This document shows, in pieces, positions 34,209-44,300 of a DNA stretch of 64,000 nucleotides. The notes beneath the pieces are model-generated. The model saw nothing but the letters and a program-made list of their open reading frames with translations. It was not told the DNA's origin and made no database searches. The position numbers and the translations under genes were made by a program. Source of the DNA: an uncultured Sulfitobacter sp. (GTDB taxonomy: Bacteria > Pseudomonadota > Alphaproteobacteria > Rhodobacterales > Rhodobacteraceae); contig NZ_CANMFS010000003.1 in assembly GCF_947497275.1 (NCBI RefSeq), forward strand, positions 248,001 through 312,000, read 5' to 3'. Every line of letters begins with the position of its first letter. The stretch's first letter is position 1.

Positions 34209-35318
34209 GTGCCAGATCCTTCTTCAGATACCATCGTACAGGAACACCGGTTTCCTTGCGACACATGCGGATCCGATCTGCGATACGATCCGCAAAGCGG
34301 CGATCTGAAGTGCGACCACTGCGGCAACGTGCAATCCATAGCCACAGTCTGGACGACGGCGCGGCAGATAGCCGAGCTTGACCTGCAGCGTGCCCTATCC
34401 AGAACCCTCGATGCCGCGGAAATGGAGGAAACCCGCGTCAGCGCCTGCCCCAACTGCGGCGCGCAGGTTGAGTTCGATCCTGATGCGCAAGCGGCGGAGT
34501 GCCCGTTCTGCGCGACGCCCGTCGTAATTGACACCGGCGTGCACCGCCACATCAAACCGCGCGCGGTTCTGCCCTTTGGCATCCAGGAAGAGGCCGCGAG
34601 CGACGCGATGACCGATTGGCTGGGTGCGCTGTGGTTCGCGCCCAATGGGTTGCAGGCCTATGCCCGTAAAGGCCGCAAGATGGAGGGGATATACGTCCCC
34701 TACTGGACCTACGACGCACAGAGCGACACCCGCTACACCGGCGAGCGTGGCACTGTCTACTATGAAACCCGGACGGTGATGCGCGATGGCAAACGGACGC
34801 AGGTCCGGGTAGCAAGGGTACGTTGGCGCAGCGTCTCGGGTCGTGTGTCGCGGTTCTTCGACGATGTGCTGGTTCTGGCGTCCCGATCGCTGCCGAAACG
34901 GTTCACGGACGCGTTGGAACCCTGGGATCTGGCCGCGTTGGAGCCATATGCGCCCGAGTATCTCGCCGGATTTCGCGCCGAGGGCTACACTGTGGCGCTC
35001 GATGAAGGGCTCACGGAGGCCCGCGCGCGGATGGAGGCGATGATCCGGCGCGACGTCAAGTTCGACATCGGCGGGGACCGCCAGCGGATCCATGCGATGG
35101 ACGTGGACCTGTCTGCAATGACCTTCAAGCATGTCCTGCTGCCGGTATGGCTCGCGGCGTACAAATATCGCGGCAAAAGTTACCGCTTTGTCGTCAATGG
35201 CCGCACCGGGCGGGTGCAGGGCGAACGTCCCTACTCCGCGATCAAAATCGCATTTGCCGTACTGACGGGCCTGATCATCGCCGCGATTGTCGGCTACCTT
35301 TACGCAATGAATGGATAA
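34209..35318 (+). CDS. Membrane-anchored double zinc-ribbon (TFIIB-type/YdjG-like) protein
   Basis: From the GTG at 34209 (AAAGGCGG upstream) the protein has 369 residues. Two zinc ribbons: Cys17-x2-Cys20 ... Cys35-x2-Cys38 (FPCDTCGSDL, CDHCGNVQ), then CPNCGAQVEF ... CPFCATPV at about 79-101. A middle domain (LPFGIQEEAASDAM, YVPYWTYDAQSDTRYTGERG) precedes a C-terminal membrane helix (IAFAVLTGLIIAAIVGYLYAM). This is the layout of Bacillus YdjG, a partner of YdjI-type SPFH proteins, which matches its position here. Often mis-annotated as a primosomal/replication zinc-finger protein. Confidence 0.8.
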   Translation: MPDPSSDTIVQEHRFPCDTCGSDLRYDPQSGDLKCDHCGNVQSIATVWTTARQIAELDLQRALSRTLDAAEMEETRVSACPNCGAQVEFDPDAQAAECPFCATPVVIDTGVHRHIKPRAVLPFGIQEEAASDAMTDWLGALWFAPNGLQAYARKGRKMEGIYVPYWTYDAQSDTRYTGERGTVYYETRTVMRDGKRTQVRVARVRWRSVSGRVSRFFDDVLVLASRSLPKRFTDALEPWDLAALEPYAPEYLAGFRAEGYTVALDEGLTEARARMEAMIRRDVKFDIGGDRQRIHAMDVDLSAMTFKHVLLPVWLAAYKYRGKSYRFVVNGRTGRVQGERPYSAIKIAFAVLTGLIIAAIVGYLYAMNG

Positions 35319-35321
35319 CGC

Positions 35322-35999
35322 ATGACCCGCATCGATACCCTCAATGAAATCATGGACGACCGCTATTCGTGTCGCGCCTTCCGGCCCGATCCGGTGCCTG
35401 ACGCTGTATTGGAGCGTATCGTAGCCACCGCGCGCCTTGTGCCATCATGGTGCAACGCGCAACCGTGGCAAGTCAGTCTGACGCGCGGTGCGGGCACGGA
35501 GCGATTGCGCACAAAACTGATGGAGACTGCCGCTGCAGGCACGCCACCCGCCCCCGACCTCGAGTGGCCGGCGTCCTATACCGGAGCCTACGCCGAACGG
35601 CGGCGCACCTGCGGCTTCCAGCTCTACGATGCCGCCGGGATCGAGAAATCGGACCGCAAGGCCCGCAGGGCGCAGATGTTGCGCAACTATGCATTCTTCG
35701 ACGCGCCGCATGTCGCGATTGTCCATTCGCCCGGTGAACTCGGCGCATACGGCGCGATGGACACAGGAGGCTTCGTTACCGCCTTTACGCTTGCCGCGAC
35801 GGCCCTCGGTGTCGCAACGATCCCGCAAGCAGCCATTGCAGGCTACGCGCCACTGCTGAAAGAACACCTTGCGATCGACGAGGATCGCTTGATCCTCTGC
35901 GCGATCTCACTCGGCTATGCAGACGAAACACATCCAGCCAACCGGTTTCGGACCGCCCGCGCGGACCCCGCCAACATCATCGCATGGCAAGACACATGA
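35322..35999 (+). CDS. Nitroreductase-family oxidoreductase
   Basis: 225 residues, FMN-dependent nitroreductase fold. Begins with the family [24 protein letters not shown] (S/R-x-F contact with FMN), [19 protein letters not shown], and a later [32 protein letters not shown] with conserved Gly-rich FMN-binding region; the C-terminus [23 protein letters not shown] is typical. The substrate could be nitroaromatics, quinones or a thiol-linked compound. Three bases after the zinc-ribbon gene and overlapping dtd by four bases. Confidence 0.9.
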   Translation: MTRIDTLNEIMDDRYSCRAFRPDPVPDAVLERIVATARLVPSWCNAQPWQVSLTRGAGTERLRTKLMETAAAGTPPAPDLEWPASYTGAYAERRRTCGFQLYDAAGIEKSDRKARRAQMLRNYAFFDAPHVAIVHSPGELGAYGAMDTGGFVTAFTLAATALGVATIPQAAIAGYAPLLKEHLAIDEDRLILCAISLGYADETHPANRFRTARADPANIIAWQDT

Positions 36000-36439
36000 A
36001 AGCACTGCTGCAACGGGTCAGTGGCGCCTCCGTGACCGTCGCGGCACAGACCGTCGGACAGATCGGCGCCGGTCTTTTGATCTTTGTATGTACGATGCCC
36101 GAAGATACCCACGCCACCGCTGACGCACTTGCCCTGAAGGTATCGAAGCTGCGCCTGTTCAAGGACGACGCGGGCAAGATGAACCTGAGCCTGACACAGA
36201 CCGGCGGAGCGGCATTGGTGGTAAGCCAGTTCACATTGGCCGCCGACACATCACGCGGCAACCGGCCCGGCTTCTCCGGTGCGGCCGGACCCGAGCACGC
36301 AAATGCCATCTACGCCCGTTTCGCAGACAGCCTCCGCAAACTGGATATCCCCGTGGAAACCGGACGCTTCGGTGCGGACATGGCCGTCGATCTGGTCAAC
36401 GACGGCCCGGTGACACTTTGGCTCGATACCGAGGCCTGA
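35996..36439 (+). CDS. dtd: D-aminoacyl-tRNA deacylase
   Basis: 147 residues. Removes D-amino acids (and Gly from tRNA-Ala) from charged tRNA. Starts [15 protein letters not shown]; the two catalytic motifs [19 protein letters not shown] (SQFTL) and [11 protein letters not shown] (GPVT) are present. Overlaps the nitroreductase stop (ATGA at 35996). Confidence 0.95.
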   Translation: MKALLQRVSGASVTVAAQTVGQIGAGLLIFVCTMPEDTHATADALALKVSKLRLFKDDAGKMNLSLTQTGGAALVVSQFTLAADTSRGNRPGFSGAAGPEHANAIYARFADSLRKLDIPVETGRFGADMAVDLVNDGPVTLWLDTEA

Positions 36440-36531
36440 GCCGCCGCGACCCGCACGCGCTCGCCTGCGGACTGCACCGCTCAGCCCAGAGCTGCCATGA
36501 AAAATGTAATGCGCGTATGCGCGCAATCGGA

Positions 36532-37713
36532 TCACGGCTCGCGGAACGCTTCCTTTGATTTGTAGAGCGGCTTCAAAAGATACCGAAGCACCGTCTTGGA
36601 TCCGGTGTGCAGCTCCACCGAGGCCTGCATGCCGGGACGGATCTCCAGCGCGGCCTGGCGCTGGGTCAGATGCTCCACATCCACCGCCAGCGTCACCTTG
36701 TAGTGCGGATCACCATCGGGATCGCGCGCGCGTTCGTCCTTGAACGTATCCGCCGAGATCAGCTTTACCTCGCCCTTGAGCGTACCGTAGATTGTATAAT
36801 CATAGGCTGACAGCTTCACTGTCGCAGGCTGACCGCGCCGCACACCGGCGATATCCTCGGGTTTCACCCGCGCTTCAACGAACAGTTCTTCATCGAGCGG
36901 GATGATCTGCAGTATTTCCTCCCCCGGCCGCACAACGCCACCAATCGTCGTCACGCTCAGATTGTTCACGATACCGCGCATCGGGCTGCGCAGTACGGTG
37001 CGGTCCAGCTGGTCGGTGCTCGATTTCAGGGTCTGGCGCAACGTCCCCAGTTCCTTGAGTACGTCAGAATATTCTTCGGCGCGGTCCAGATCGGTGCGGG
37101 TCACGACCTCGTCGTATTTGATCTTCGCATCCGCGTAGGTCTTGCGCGCCCGACTCGCTTCGATCTGCGAAACGATCTTGTTCTTAAGCATATTGTCCAT
37201 CAGATCGCGCTCGCGCCGCGCCTCGACCAGCACCTGCTGGGCCCCGTCGGCGGATGTCACGTAATCGGACTGGCGCGCCTGCAACAGGGCCGCTTCGGAG
37301 GCGACCATCTCGGGCGTCCGGGCCGCCCATTCGCTTGGCACATCAAAGGTGTAGTCGCCGTCGATCTCGGCTTCGAGCCGCAGGCGGCGGATCTCGAACG
37401 CGCTGATCTGGTCGCGCAAATCGTCCACGGCGGACTGGAACTGCGTGTTGTGGAGCCGTGCCAGCACGGTGCCCGCCTCGACGATATCGCCCTCGCCGAC
37501 CGCCAGCTCCGACAGGATCCCGCCCTCAAGGTTCTGGATGATCTGCGGGCGCGAGCTTGAAATCATCGACCCTTCGGCCCGCACGATTTCATCGACCCAG
37601 GCAAACGCGGCCCAGATCACAAAGACGATGACCGCCGCCGCGCTCAGCCAGACCACAAGCGAAGGCCTGCGCATTTGCTGGCTGATGTGGGTATCCATGC
37701 CGGTGTCGCTCAT
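36532..37713 (-). CDS. HlyD-family type I secretion adaptor
   Basis: 393 residues from the ATG at 37713, which overlaps the ABC gene stop by four bases (ATGA). One N-terminal membrane helix (VVWLSAAAVIVFVIWAAFAWV), a lipoyl half-motif (QIIQNLEGGILSELAVGEGDIVEAGTVLARL), long alpha-hairpin coils (LRDQISAFEIRRLRLEAEID ... DLDRAEEYSDVLKEL), and the second barrel half ending EIRPGMQASVELHTGSKTVLRYLLKPL, typical of HlyD/LapC proteins. It spans the periplasm between the ABC exporter and the TolC-like pore. Third gene of the cargo - TolC - ABC - HlyD order. Confidence 0.9.
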   Translation of the reverse strand: MSDTGMDTHISQQMRRPSLVVWLSAAAVIVFVIWAAFAWVDEIVRAEGSMISSSRPQIIQNLEGGILSELAVGEGDIVEAGTVLARLHNTQFQSAVDDLRDQISAFEIRRLRLEAEIDGDYTFDVPSEWAARTPEMVASEAALLQARQSDYVTSADGAQQVLVEARRERDLMDNMLKNKIVSQIEASRARKTYADAKIKYDEVVTRTDLDRAEEYSDVLKELGTLRQTLKSSTDQLDRTVLRSPMRGIVNNLSVTTIGGVVRPGEEILQIIPLDEELFVEARVKPEDIAGVRRGQPATVKLSAYDYTIYGTLKGEVKLISADTFKDERARDPDGDPHYKVTLAVDVEHLTQRQAALEIRPGMQASVELHTGSKTVLRYLLKPLYKSKEAFREP

Positions 37714-39932
37714 GCGGCCCCTCCCTTCAGGGCGGTAAGATGTGCCATGACTTCCTCGCGCGGCCCGTCGACGCTCATCCGGCCATTCGACAGGATGATC
37801 GTACGGGTGGTCAGCGCAAGGATCGGCGCGCGGTGTGTCGCGATGATCGCGGTGCGGCCCGCCATCCATTTCTCCAGCCGTGCAACCAGCCCTGTCTCCA
37901 GCGCCTGATCCAAAGCCGCTGTCGGCTCGTCGAGCAAGCAGATCTTCGGGTCCTGCAACCAGATGCGTGCCCAGCCGATGGATTGGCGCTGACCGATCGA
38001 CAGGCCTGCGCCTGCGTCAAGAATTTCAAGGTCGAGCCCCTTGGGATGGGTCCTCACGAAAGTGCCCAGCCCCGCGAAGTCCAGCGCTTCCATCAGACGC
38101 TTGTCATCGCGTTCCAGCATTGTGAGGTTCAGGTTGTCCCGCAGAGTCCCCGAAAACAGGCGGACGTCCTGCCCGAGATAGCCGATCAGCCGACGCAGAT
38201 CCTGCGGCGCGATCTGCGTCATCTCCGTACCGTCGATCAAAACACGGCCTGTCGTTGGCGCGTAAAGACCGCTCAACAGTTTGAGCAGCGAGGATTTTCC
38301 CGATCCGTTCGCGCCGAGTACCGCAACGCGCTGTCCCGGCAGGATCGAGAAACCGGCAAGATCGAGTGTCGGCGCGCCGTCCTCGATATAGCGGAAGGTG
38401 ACGTCTTTCAGTTCGAACTTGCCCTCCAGCCGGTCGCGGCGCAAATAACTGCGCGCGGGGTTGCTGTCTTGCTCTGATGTCGCGATATGCTCCAACCCGT
38501 CGAGCGCCGATTTCACGTTGCCCCAGCGCGCCATGGTGCCTGCAAGCTGCGTCAGCGGTGCGAGGGTGCGGCTTGTGAGGATACCGGTCGCGATGATCGA
38601 CCCGACCGTGAACTGCCCGGCGAACACCAGATAGGTGCCCATGATGACGGCCGAAACATAGGTCGCCTGCTGCACGCCCTGACTCCAGAAGGTGAGTGCC
38701 GAGGCGAGCTTGCGCTGCTCTGAGGATTTCACCGCCGACAGCGTCGTCAGTTCCGACCAGATCCGTTCGATCCGCGCCTCGCCGCGTTGGGTCTTGACGG
38801 TATCCAGCTCGAAAATCGCTTCGTGCAGCAGGCGCGAGGATTTGGCGGATGCGCCCTGGGTCTCGCGGGTCAGCCGGATCATCTTTTTCTGCATGAAAAA
38901 GCCCGGGACGACCATCAGGATACCGCCCAGCACCAATACCCAGACAACGTTGCCTGCAATCGAAGCGACAAGCGCCAGAAACACGAAGATAAAGGGAATG
39001 TCGGCAATCGTGCCGATGGTGGACGCGGTGAAGAACTCGCGTACCGCAGAGAATTCGCGCATCGATGAAAACAAATCGGAGGGTGTCTGCGGCCGCTTGT
39101 CACTGCGCATGCCGAGAATCCGTTTCATCAAGATGCCCAGCACCGATACCTCGATCTGCCGCCCTGCACCGTCCATCAACTGCGCGCGCGCGATCTTGAT
39201 GAACGCCTCCATCAGCACGGCCAGCCCCACGCCCGCCGCAAGAACCCAAAGCGTTGCCTCGGACTGGTGCGGGATCACCCGGTCGTAGACCTGAAGGGAG
39301 AACAGCGCCACCGCGACCGCCAGCAGGTTCGCAACAAAAGATCCGAGTGCCACTTCGCCCAGTTGCCGCCGAAAGCGACCGAATTGACCCCAGAACCAAT
39401 GCGCCGGTTCTTCCGCCGTCTTGTGCACCTGCGCGACGGTCGCCATCGGCATCTGCGCGTGCAGGATCAGTCCGGAAAAGAAGGGAACGAAATCCGAGGC
39501 AGGAACCATCGCGCGGTTGTCACCGCAGGTCGTGTCGTACACCACCAGATCTTCGCCCTCGCGGGCAAGCACCAGCAACATCTGACCAGAGGTCATGTAG
39601 ACCAGCGCCGGAAACGCCTGTGCGTCCGGCATCTCGCGGGTGATGAGGGTGGCGGTCAGGCCATGAGCGCGCAGCAGATCTGCGATGACGCGGGCCTCGT
39701 CGCGCCCGGACGTGTCGGGGCTCATCCGGCGGATCAGACCATCCGCAAGGTCGGATTGCGCAATCTCGATGCCGCAAACACCGGCATATGTGGCGATCAG
39801 TGCCGCGCGCGCGCGCATCCGGTCCTCGAACATCGGTGGCGCGGTTTCGTTCTGTCCGGTTTCCACCTGTGGCACGGGACGCAGGCGACCGGCATTGCCA
39901 TTCGTGATCATCAGGGTGAAGGGCTTTGTCAT
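37710..39932 (-). CDS. Type I secretion ABC exporter with degenerate C39-like domain
   Basis: 740 residues. A C39-peptidase-like domain (about 35-165) lacks the DCGxAC catalytic Cys motif, so it is a substrate-binding C39-like domain, as in HlyB and LapB. Membrane domain about 190-470 (GEVALGSFVANLLAVAVALFSLQVYDRVIP), then the ATPase: Walker A LGANGSGKSS (539-548), signature LSIGQRQS (644-651; Ile in place of the first Gly of LSGGQ), Walker B ICLLDEPT. The signature change is noted in LapB-type exporters too. Cargo is most likely the Ig-repeat adhesin at 41345-44518. Confidence 0.92.
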   Translation of the reverse strand: MTKPFTLMITNGNAGRLRPVPQVETGQNETAPPMFEDRMRARAALIATYAGVCGIEIAQSDLADGLIRRMSPDTSGRDEARVIADLLRAHGLTATLITREMPDAQAFPALVYMTSGQMLLVLAREGEDLVVYDTTCGDNRAMVPASDFVPFFSGLILHAQMPMATVAQVHKTAEEPAHWFWGQFGRFRRQLGEVALGSFVANLLAVAVALFSLQVYDRVIPHQSEATLWVLAAGVGLAVLMEAFIKIARAQLMDGAGRQIEVSVLGILMKRILGMRSDKRPQTPSDLFSSMREFSAVREFFTASTIGTIADIPFIFVFLALVASIAGNVVWVLVLGGILMVVPGFFMQKKMIRLTRETQGASAKSSRLLHEAIFELDTVKTQRGEARIERIWSELTTLSAVKSSEQRKLASALTFWSQGVQQATYVSAVIMGTYLVFAGQFTVGSIIATGILTSRTLAPLTQLAGTMARWGNVKSALDGLEHIATSEQDSNPARSYLRRDRLEGKFELKDVTFRYIEDGAPTLDLAGFSILPGQRVAVLGANGSGKSSLLKLLSGLYAPTTGRVLIDGTEMTQIAPQDLRRLIGYLGQDVRLFSGTLRDNLNLTMLERDDKRLMEALDFAGLGTFVRTHPKGLDLEILDAGAGLSIGQRQSIGWARIWLQDPKICLLDEPTAALDQALETGLVARLEKWMAGRTAIIATHRAPILALTTRTIILSNGRMSVDGPREEVMAHLTALKGGAA

Positions 39933-41236
39933 ATGGCTGTTCCGTCTGCCAGAACGCCCAGCAATTCGGCCATTTCGATCCGCAGGCGGATGGCCTCGTA
40001 TTTCAGGGTTACGCCGGCATCCTGCTGCCGTGCGAATGTCTCGTATACGCCGACGACATCCATCACTTGCCGTTGGCCGGCATCGTATTGCGCTTGAAAC
40101 ACATCCAGGTTGCGTTTCGCCTGCGCGGTCAGCGCGGCGGCCTCTGTCGCCTGACGTTCCTTGGCAGCGATCTGCCCTTCGAGCTTGCGCAGGGTCCTGT
40201 CGGCGGTCTCGTTGGCCTGTGCCACACGGCGGCCGGCCGCTTCGCGTGTCGCTTCGATGGCCCTGATCCGGTCACCGGTGCCCAGACCCAGAAGATTGTC
40301 GGTCTTGACCTGAAGCCCGAAATTGCTGTCCTCGCCGACGGTGCCGCCAGCGGACAAGCCCGGCAACTGGCCCGCACGGTCCACCTTCGCGGCGGCAATG
40401 GCGCGGACCTTTTCGGCCTCGGCCTGTGTGACTGTCAAAGGTTGGGCCAGCCCCGCGTGGACCGGCAGGACAGGCACACCGCGCACCTCACCCAGATCGC
40501 CGATCGACATTGCGTTCAGCTCTGCCATCGCGGTGCTGGCGGTCTCGGCGCTGGCGGTTTGGCTGGCGCGGATCTCGCCCAGTTTCTGGCGCAGGATATA
40601 AAGATCCGATCCGTCCGACACGCCGCCCTGAACCCGCTCTTGCATCACCCATTCGAAATGGCTCATGTCTTTGAGGGTCCGGGTGCCGAGCGCAAATTTC
40701 TCGCGCGCTTCGGCGGCGGCCACGTAAAGGTCGAGGCCCTGCCGCACGCGGGCGTTGGTGTCACTGGCCAGTGCGACAGCGGCCACTTCGACATCGGCGA
40801 CGGCAAATTCGCGTTCGCCCTTCTTGCGGCCATTGTCATAGATCACCTGTTCGACCACCAGATTGGTGATCACGCTGCTCAGCGAGGTCAGGCTGATCTG
40901 CGGCCCGATCTGCGGCAGCCAGTTCTTTGATGCCGCGCGCGACCGCAACTGTGCGGCCCGCAACTCGCTTTCAGCGGTACGCGCGTTGGCGGCCAGAACG
41001 GCGGTGGCGACGCGGGAATAGGGAGAGCCGTCGGGCAGCACCGACCGGCGCGCGACAAGGCTTTGGATGATCGCACTTTCGGCGTTGATCTTGTCGGCAT
41101 GGGTCGGCGTGCCACCGGCATCTGGGTACCGCATGCGCGTCACGCTGTCCACATCGCCGCTTGCGCCGGACATACATCCGGCAAGGGCCAGCGCTGCGGC
41201 GCAAAGCCCTACGGTTTTCGTGCTACACTGCCCCAT
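39929..41236 (-). CDS. TolC-family outer-membrane protein
   Basis: 435 residues. Signal with lipobox (AALALAGCMSG), so a lipid-anchored channel as in many T1SS TolC paralogues; two repeated long helical stretches (FAVADVEVAAVALASDTNARVRQGL ... AAREKFALGTRTL; KLEGQIAAKERQATEAAALTAQAKRNLDVF) form the periplasmic barrel, with a C-terminal TLKYEAIRLRIEMAELLGV. It pairs with the HlyD-like adaptor and ABC exporter. Its stop overlaps the ABC start (39929-39932, ATGA). Confidence 0.88.
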   Translation of the reverse strand: MGQCSTKTVGLCAAALALAGCMSGASGDVDSVTRMRYPDAGGTPTHADKINAESAIIQSLVARRSVLPDGSPYSRVATAVLAANARTAESELRAAQLRSRAASKNWLPQIGPQISLTSLSSVITNLVVEQVIYDNGRKKGEREFAVADVEVAAVALASDTNARVRQGLDLYVAAAEAREKFALGTRTLKDMSHFEWVMQERVQGGVSDGSDLYILRQKLGEIRASQTASAETASTAMAELNAMSIGDLGEVRGVPVLPVHAGLAQPLTVTQAEAEKVRAIAAAKVDRAGQLPGLSAGGTVGEDSNFGLQVKTDNLLGLGTGDRIRAIEATREAAGRRVAQANETADRTLRKLEGQIAAKERQATEAAALTAQAKRNLDVFQAQYDAGQRQVMDVVGVYETFARQQDAGVTLKYEAIRLRIEMAELLGVLADGTAI

Positions 41237-41287
41237 ATCCTGCCCTTAACGTGCCGGTATTTCATTCTTTTTGTGCGTCTGCCGGAT

Positions 41288-41311
41288 GCGGCGGGGGATA
41301 TGCCCCGCCGC
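41288..41311. other. Strong intercistronic stem-loop between adhesin and export genes
   Basis: Nine-base arms GCGGCGGGG (41288-41296) and CCCCGCCGC (41303-41311) pair perfectly with a six-base loop. On the minus strand it lies 33 bases past the adhesin stop and is not followed by a U-run, so it may protect the adhesin mRNA 3' end or reduce read-through into the export genes. On the plus strand a T-rich stretch does follow, but no gene is known there. Confidence 0.5.
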
Positions 41312-41344
41312 TTCCCTTTTTCTGTCGTTCTACCAAAGCTGGGG

Positions 41345-44300
41345 TCAGATCGTGACCGGGACTTCCGGATCGATCAGCAACGTACCCTCGGCGCCTACGG
41401 AATAGACGTTGTAGGTCTGGCCATCGATATCTTGGGTTCCGGTCAGCGTGCCGTCCTGGATGGTCACGCTGTCCTCGGCAGAGCCGCGAATGGTCAGCGT
41501 GTTGGTCTCGGTCGAGAGGGCAAGCAGGCTGGCTTCGTCGATCACCACGCTCGCCGCTTCGGCGAAATCGAGATCGAGGTTTTCGATCTGGTAGGTGCCG
41601 AGTGCCGGATTGCTCAGATCGACCGTGCTGTTGAGCGCCTCGTCGTCCAGCACCAGATAGGTACCTGACGTATTGCCCGCCTCGTCCGTCGCGTTGACGA
41701 CCAGTTGCGACCCGTTCGGCACGTTCGTCTCGAACATGAAGTCGGTCTCGCCGCGCAGCTCGTTGTATCCTTGGGCACCGGCGACCTCGCTGATAGAGCC
41801 GTCCGACGCGACCTGTACGATGCTGGTCACATCCTCCGTCGGCGCACCGTCTTCCATCACCGTTTCGACAGAAATCCCGCGAATCCCGTCACCGCCGCGC
41901 GTGAAGGATGCGATAACCGGGCCTTCTGGTGCTTCGGTGTCGATGGACAGCGTGTCCTTGATGATGGCGGTGTTTCCGACGTAATCCGTTGCCACGACCG
42001 AGATCTCGGCGGCATAGGCTCCCGGACGCACATCCGCCGCCGGAATGGTCACCGACCAGGTGCCTGCGGCATCCACATCGGCGGCATAGCTCATCCCGCC
42101 GAAAGTGACCGTGACGGACGACCCGGCCTCGACCTGACCTTCCATGTCGATCCCCGTCGCCGCTTCATCAGCGTTCACCACCTGATCATCACCGGCGGAA
42201 TTGCCGGTCAGCGTGAGCGGGTCAACCTCGGTATCGACGTCGACATCACCGGTAACTGTCTTTTGGTTGCCGGCACGGTCCGTCGCGGTGACGCTTATGC
42301 CGCTGTTGAACGTGCCCTCTTCGACGGCGCTCTGGTCAAAATCAGCGCTCCAGCTTCCATCGGCGGCAATCGTAGCGGAAGACGTCTGGTCTCCCAACGT
42401 GACCTCAACGGATGTCGACCCGACTTCGGTGCTGCCGGTGACGCTGAAGCCGTCGCCGCGCTCCTGGGCGTTGATGATGTTGTCTTCGGTCACACTGTTG
42501 AAGGACAGGTTCTCGACACGGGTATCCACCTCGACGCTGTCGGAGACGGAACGGGAGTTACCGTAGCCATCGGTGGTATGTGCGGTGATGTCTGCCGTGT
42601 AGACACCCGGCTCGATCTCCGCTGACGAAAAGAACGCCTCCCAGTTGCCATCGGCATCGGTCACTACATCGTGGCTGACCCCCGCCATTGTGACGGTAAC
42701 AGTGGCATCCGGATCGGCGGTCCCGTTTAGCACCACACCGTCGCGTGATTCCTCGTGGTTGACGATGTCGTCGGTTTCCACCGGCTCTTCCGAGATTGTC
42801 AAAACCCCCGCATCGGTATCGACGGAGACAGGTGCGGTGGCCGTGTCGACGTTGCCAGCAGCGTCGGTCGCCGTTGCGGTGATCGTGCTCGTGTAAGTAC
42901 CCGAGGCGACAGTGCCTGCCTCAAACGTCGCGGTCCAGCTGCCGGTGTCCGAAACTGTCGCGGTTTGTGTCACGCCGCCCAATTCAACCACCACGGACGA
43001 GCCCGGCTCGGTCATGCCGGTGACGGTCATCGACTGACCGGCCTCTTCCGCGCTGATAACGCCGTCTGCGCCGCCGGTGGAAGACGTGATCGAGAAATCC
43101 CGCACCAGTGTATCGACGTCGTATGTTCCGGACGCTGTGGCGGTGTTGCCGTGCACATCTGTCGCGAAGACGGAGACAGATCCCTCGTACTCGCCGGTCT
43201 CGATTTGAGTCTTGGTGAAGCTGGCCGACCATGTTCCCTCGGATGTCGCCGTCACGGTGGTAGTGGTGCTACCGACGGTCACTTCGACCGTGGAACCGGC
43301 CTGCGCCGTCCCGCTGAAGCTGATGCCGGCGGCTTGCTCGACGCCATTGACGACGCCATCGCCGCCAAAGTCCATTTCATCCAGAGTGACGTTGGTGACA
43401 GTGTCGACCACAAGCGTATCTGTAAAGGTGGCCGAGTTGCCGACACTGTCGGTCGTTACCAACGTCACCTCGGAGGTATATTCACCCGCTTCGAGCGTGC
43501 CCGCTTCCCAGCCGACGGTCCAACCGCCTTCGGCGTCAACCACCGTGGATTGCATGATGCCCGCGATGGTCACGTCGACCGTGCTGCCGACTTCGCCGGT
43601 TCCCGAAATTGTGACGCCTTCGGGGAAGGTTGTTCCATTGAAGAAATCGCCGACCGATTCTGTACCTTCGGTCACGGCAAGTTCCGGCGCGGTGGTGTCG
43701 ATGTCAAAGCCCGGACCGTTCAGGTCGATCGTGTCACCGTCCGTGTTGGTGACCTCGACTCCAGTGTCGTACAGGCCATCGTCGGGAAAGTTCTCGCCTT
43801 CGAATACGACTTCGAATTCGCCTTCGTCGTCGATCACCGTGTCGATCTGCTTGTCGCCGACCTTCACCACGACCTCGTCACCAGGCTCTCCGCCGCCGGT
43901 AATGGTCAGCACTTCGTCAACGCCGTCGCCACCGACGACGACTTCCGTGTCAGGGTGATCGACATATGGCGCGCGCGGGCCGCTTCCGTTGCTGCTGCTG
44001 CCCGCGATCAACGCCGCGCCGCCCAGACCGGCGGCCACGGCCGCACCGCCGCCAAGCAGGCTGCTGCCGCCCAGGAGTGCTGCGCCGAGCATGCTGACCT
44101 CGTCATCGCCTTGTGCAAGCGGAACGCCGGCCACCTCGGTATGTCCAAGAAAAATAAGCTCATCGGACGGGCTCCATTTGCCCCACTCCTGCGTCGGCCC
44201 GTACTGGGCCGACAGGCTGCCCTCGCTCATGTCGGCAAAGCTCACCTCGTTGAGGTAGCCGTCTGTCGAAATGAACAGCCGGTTGGCCGCGCCGCTGTCG

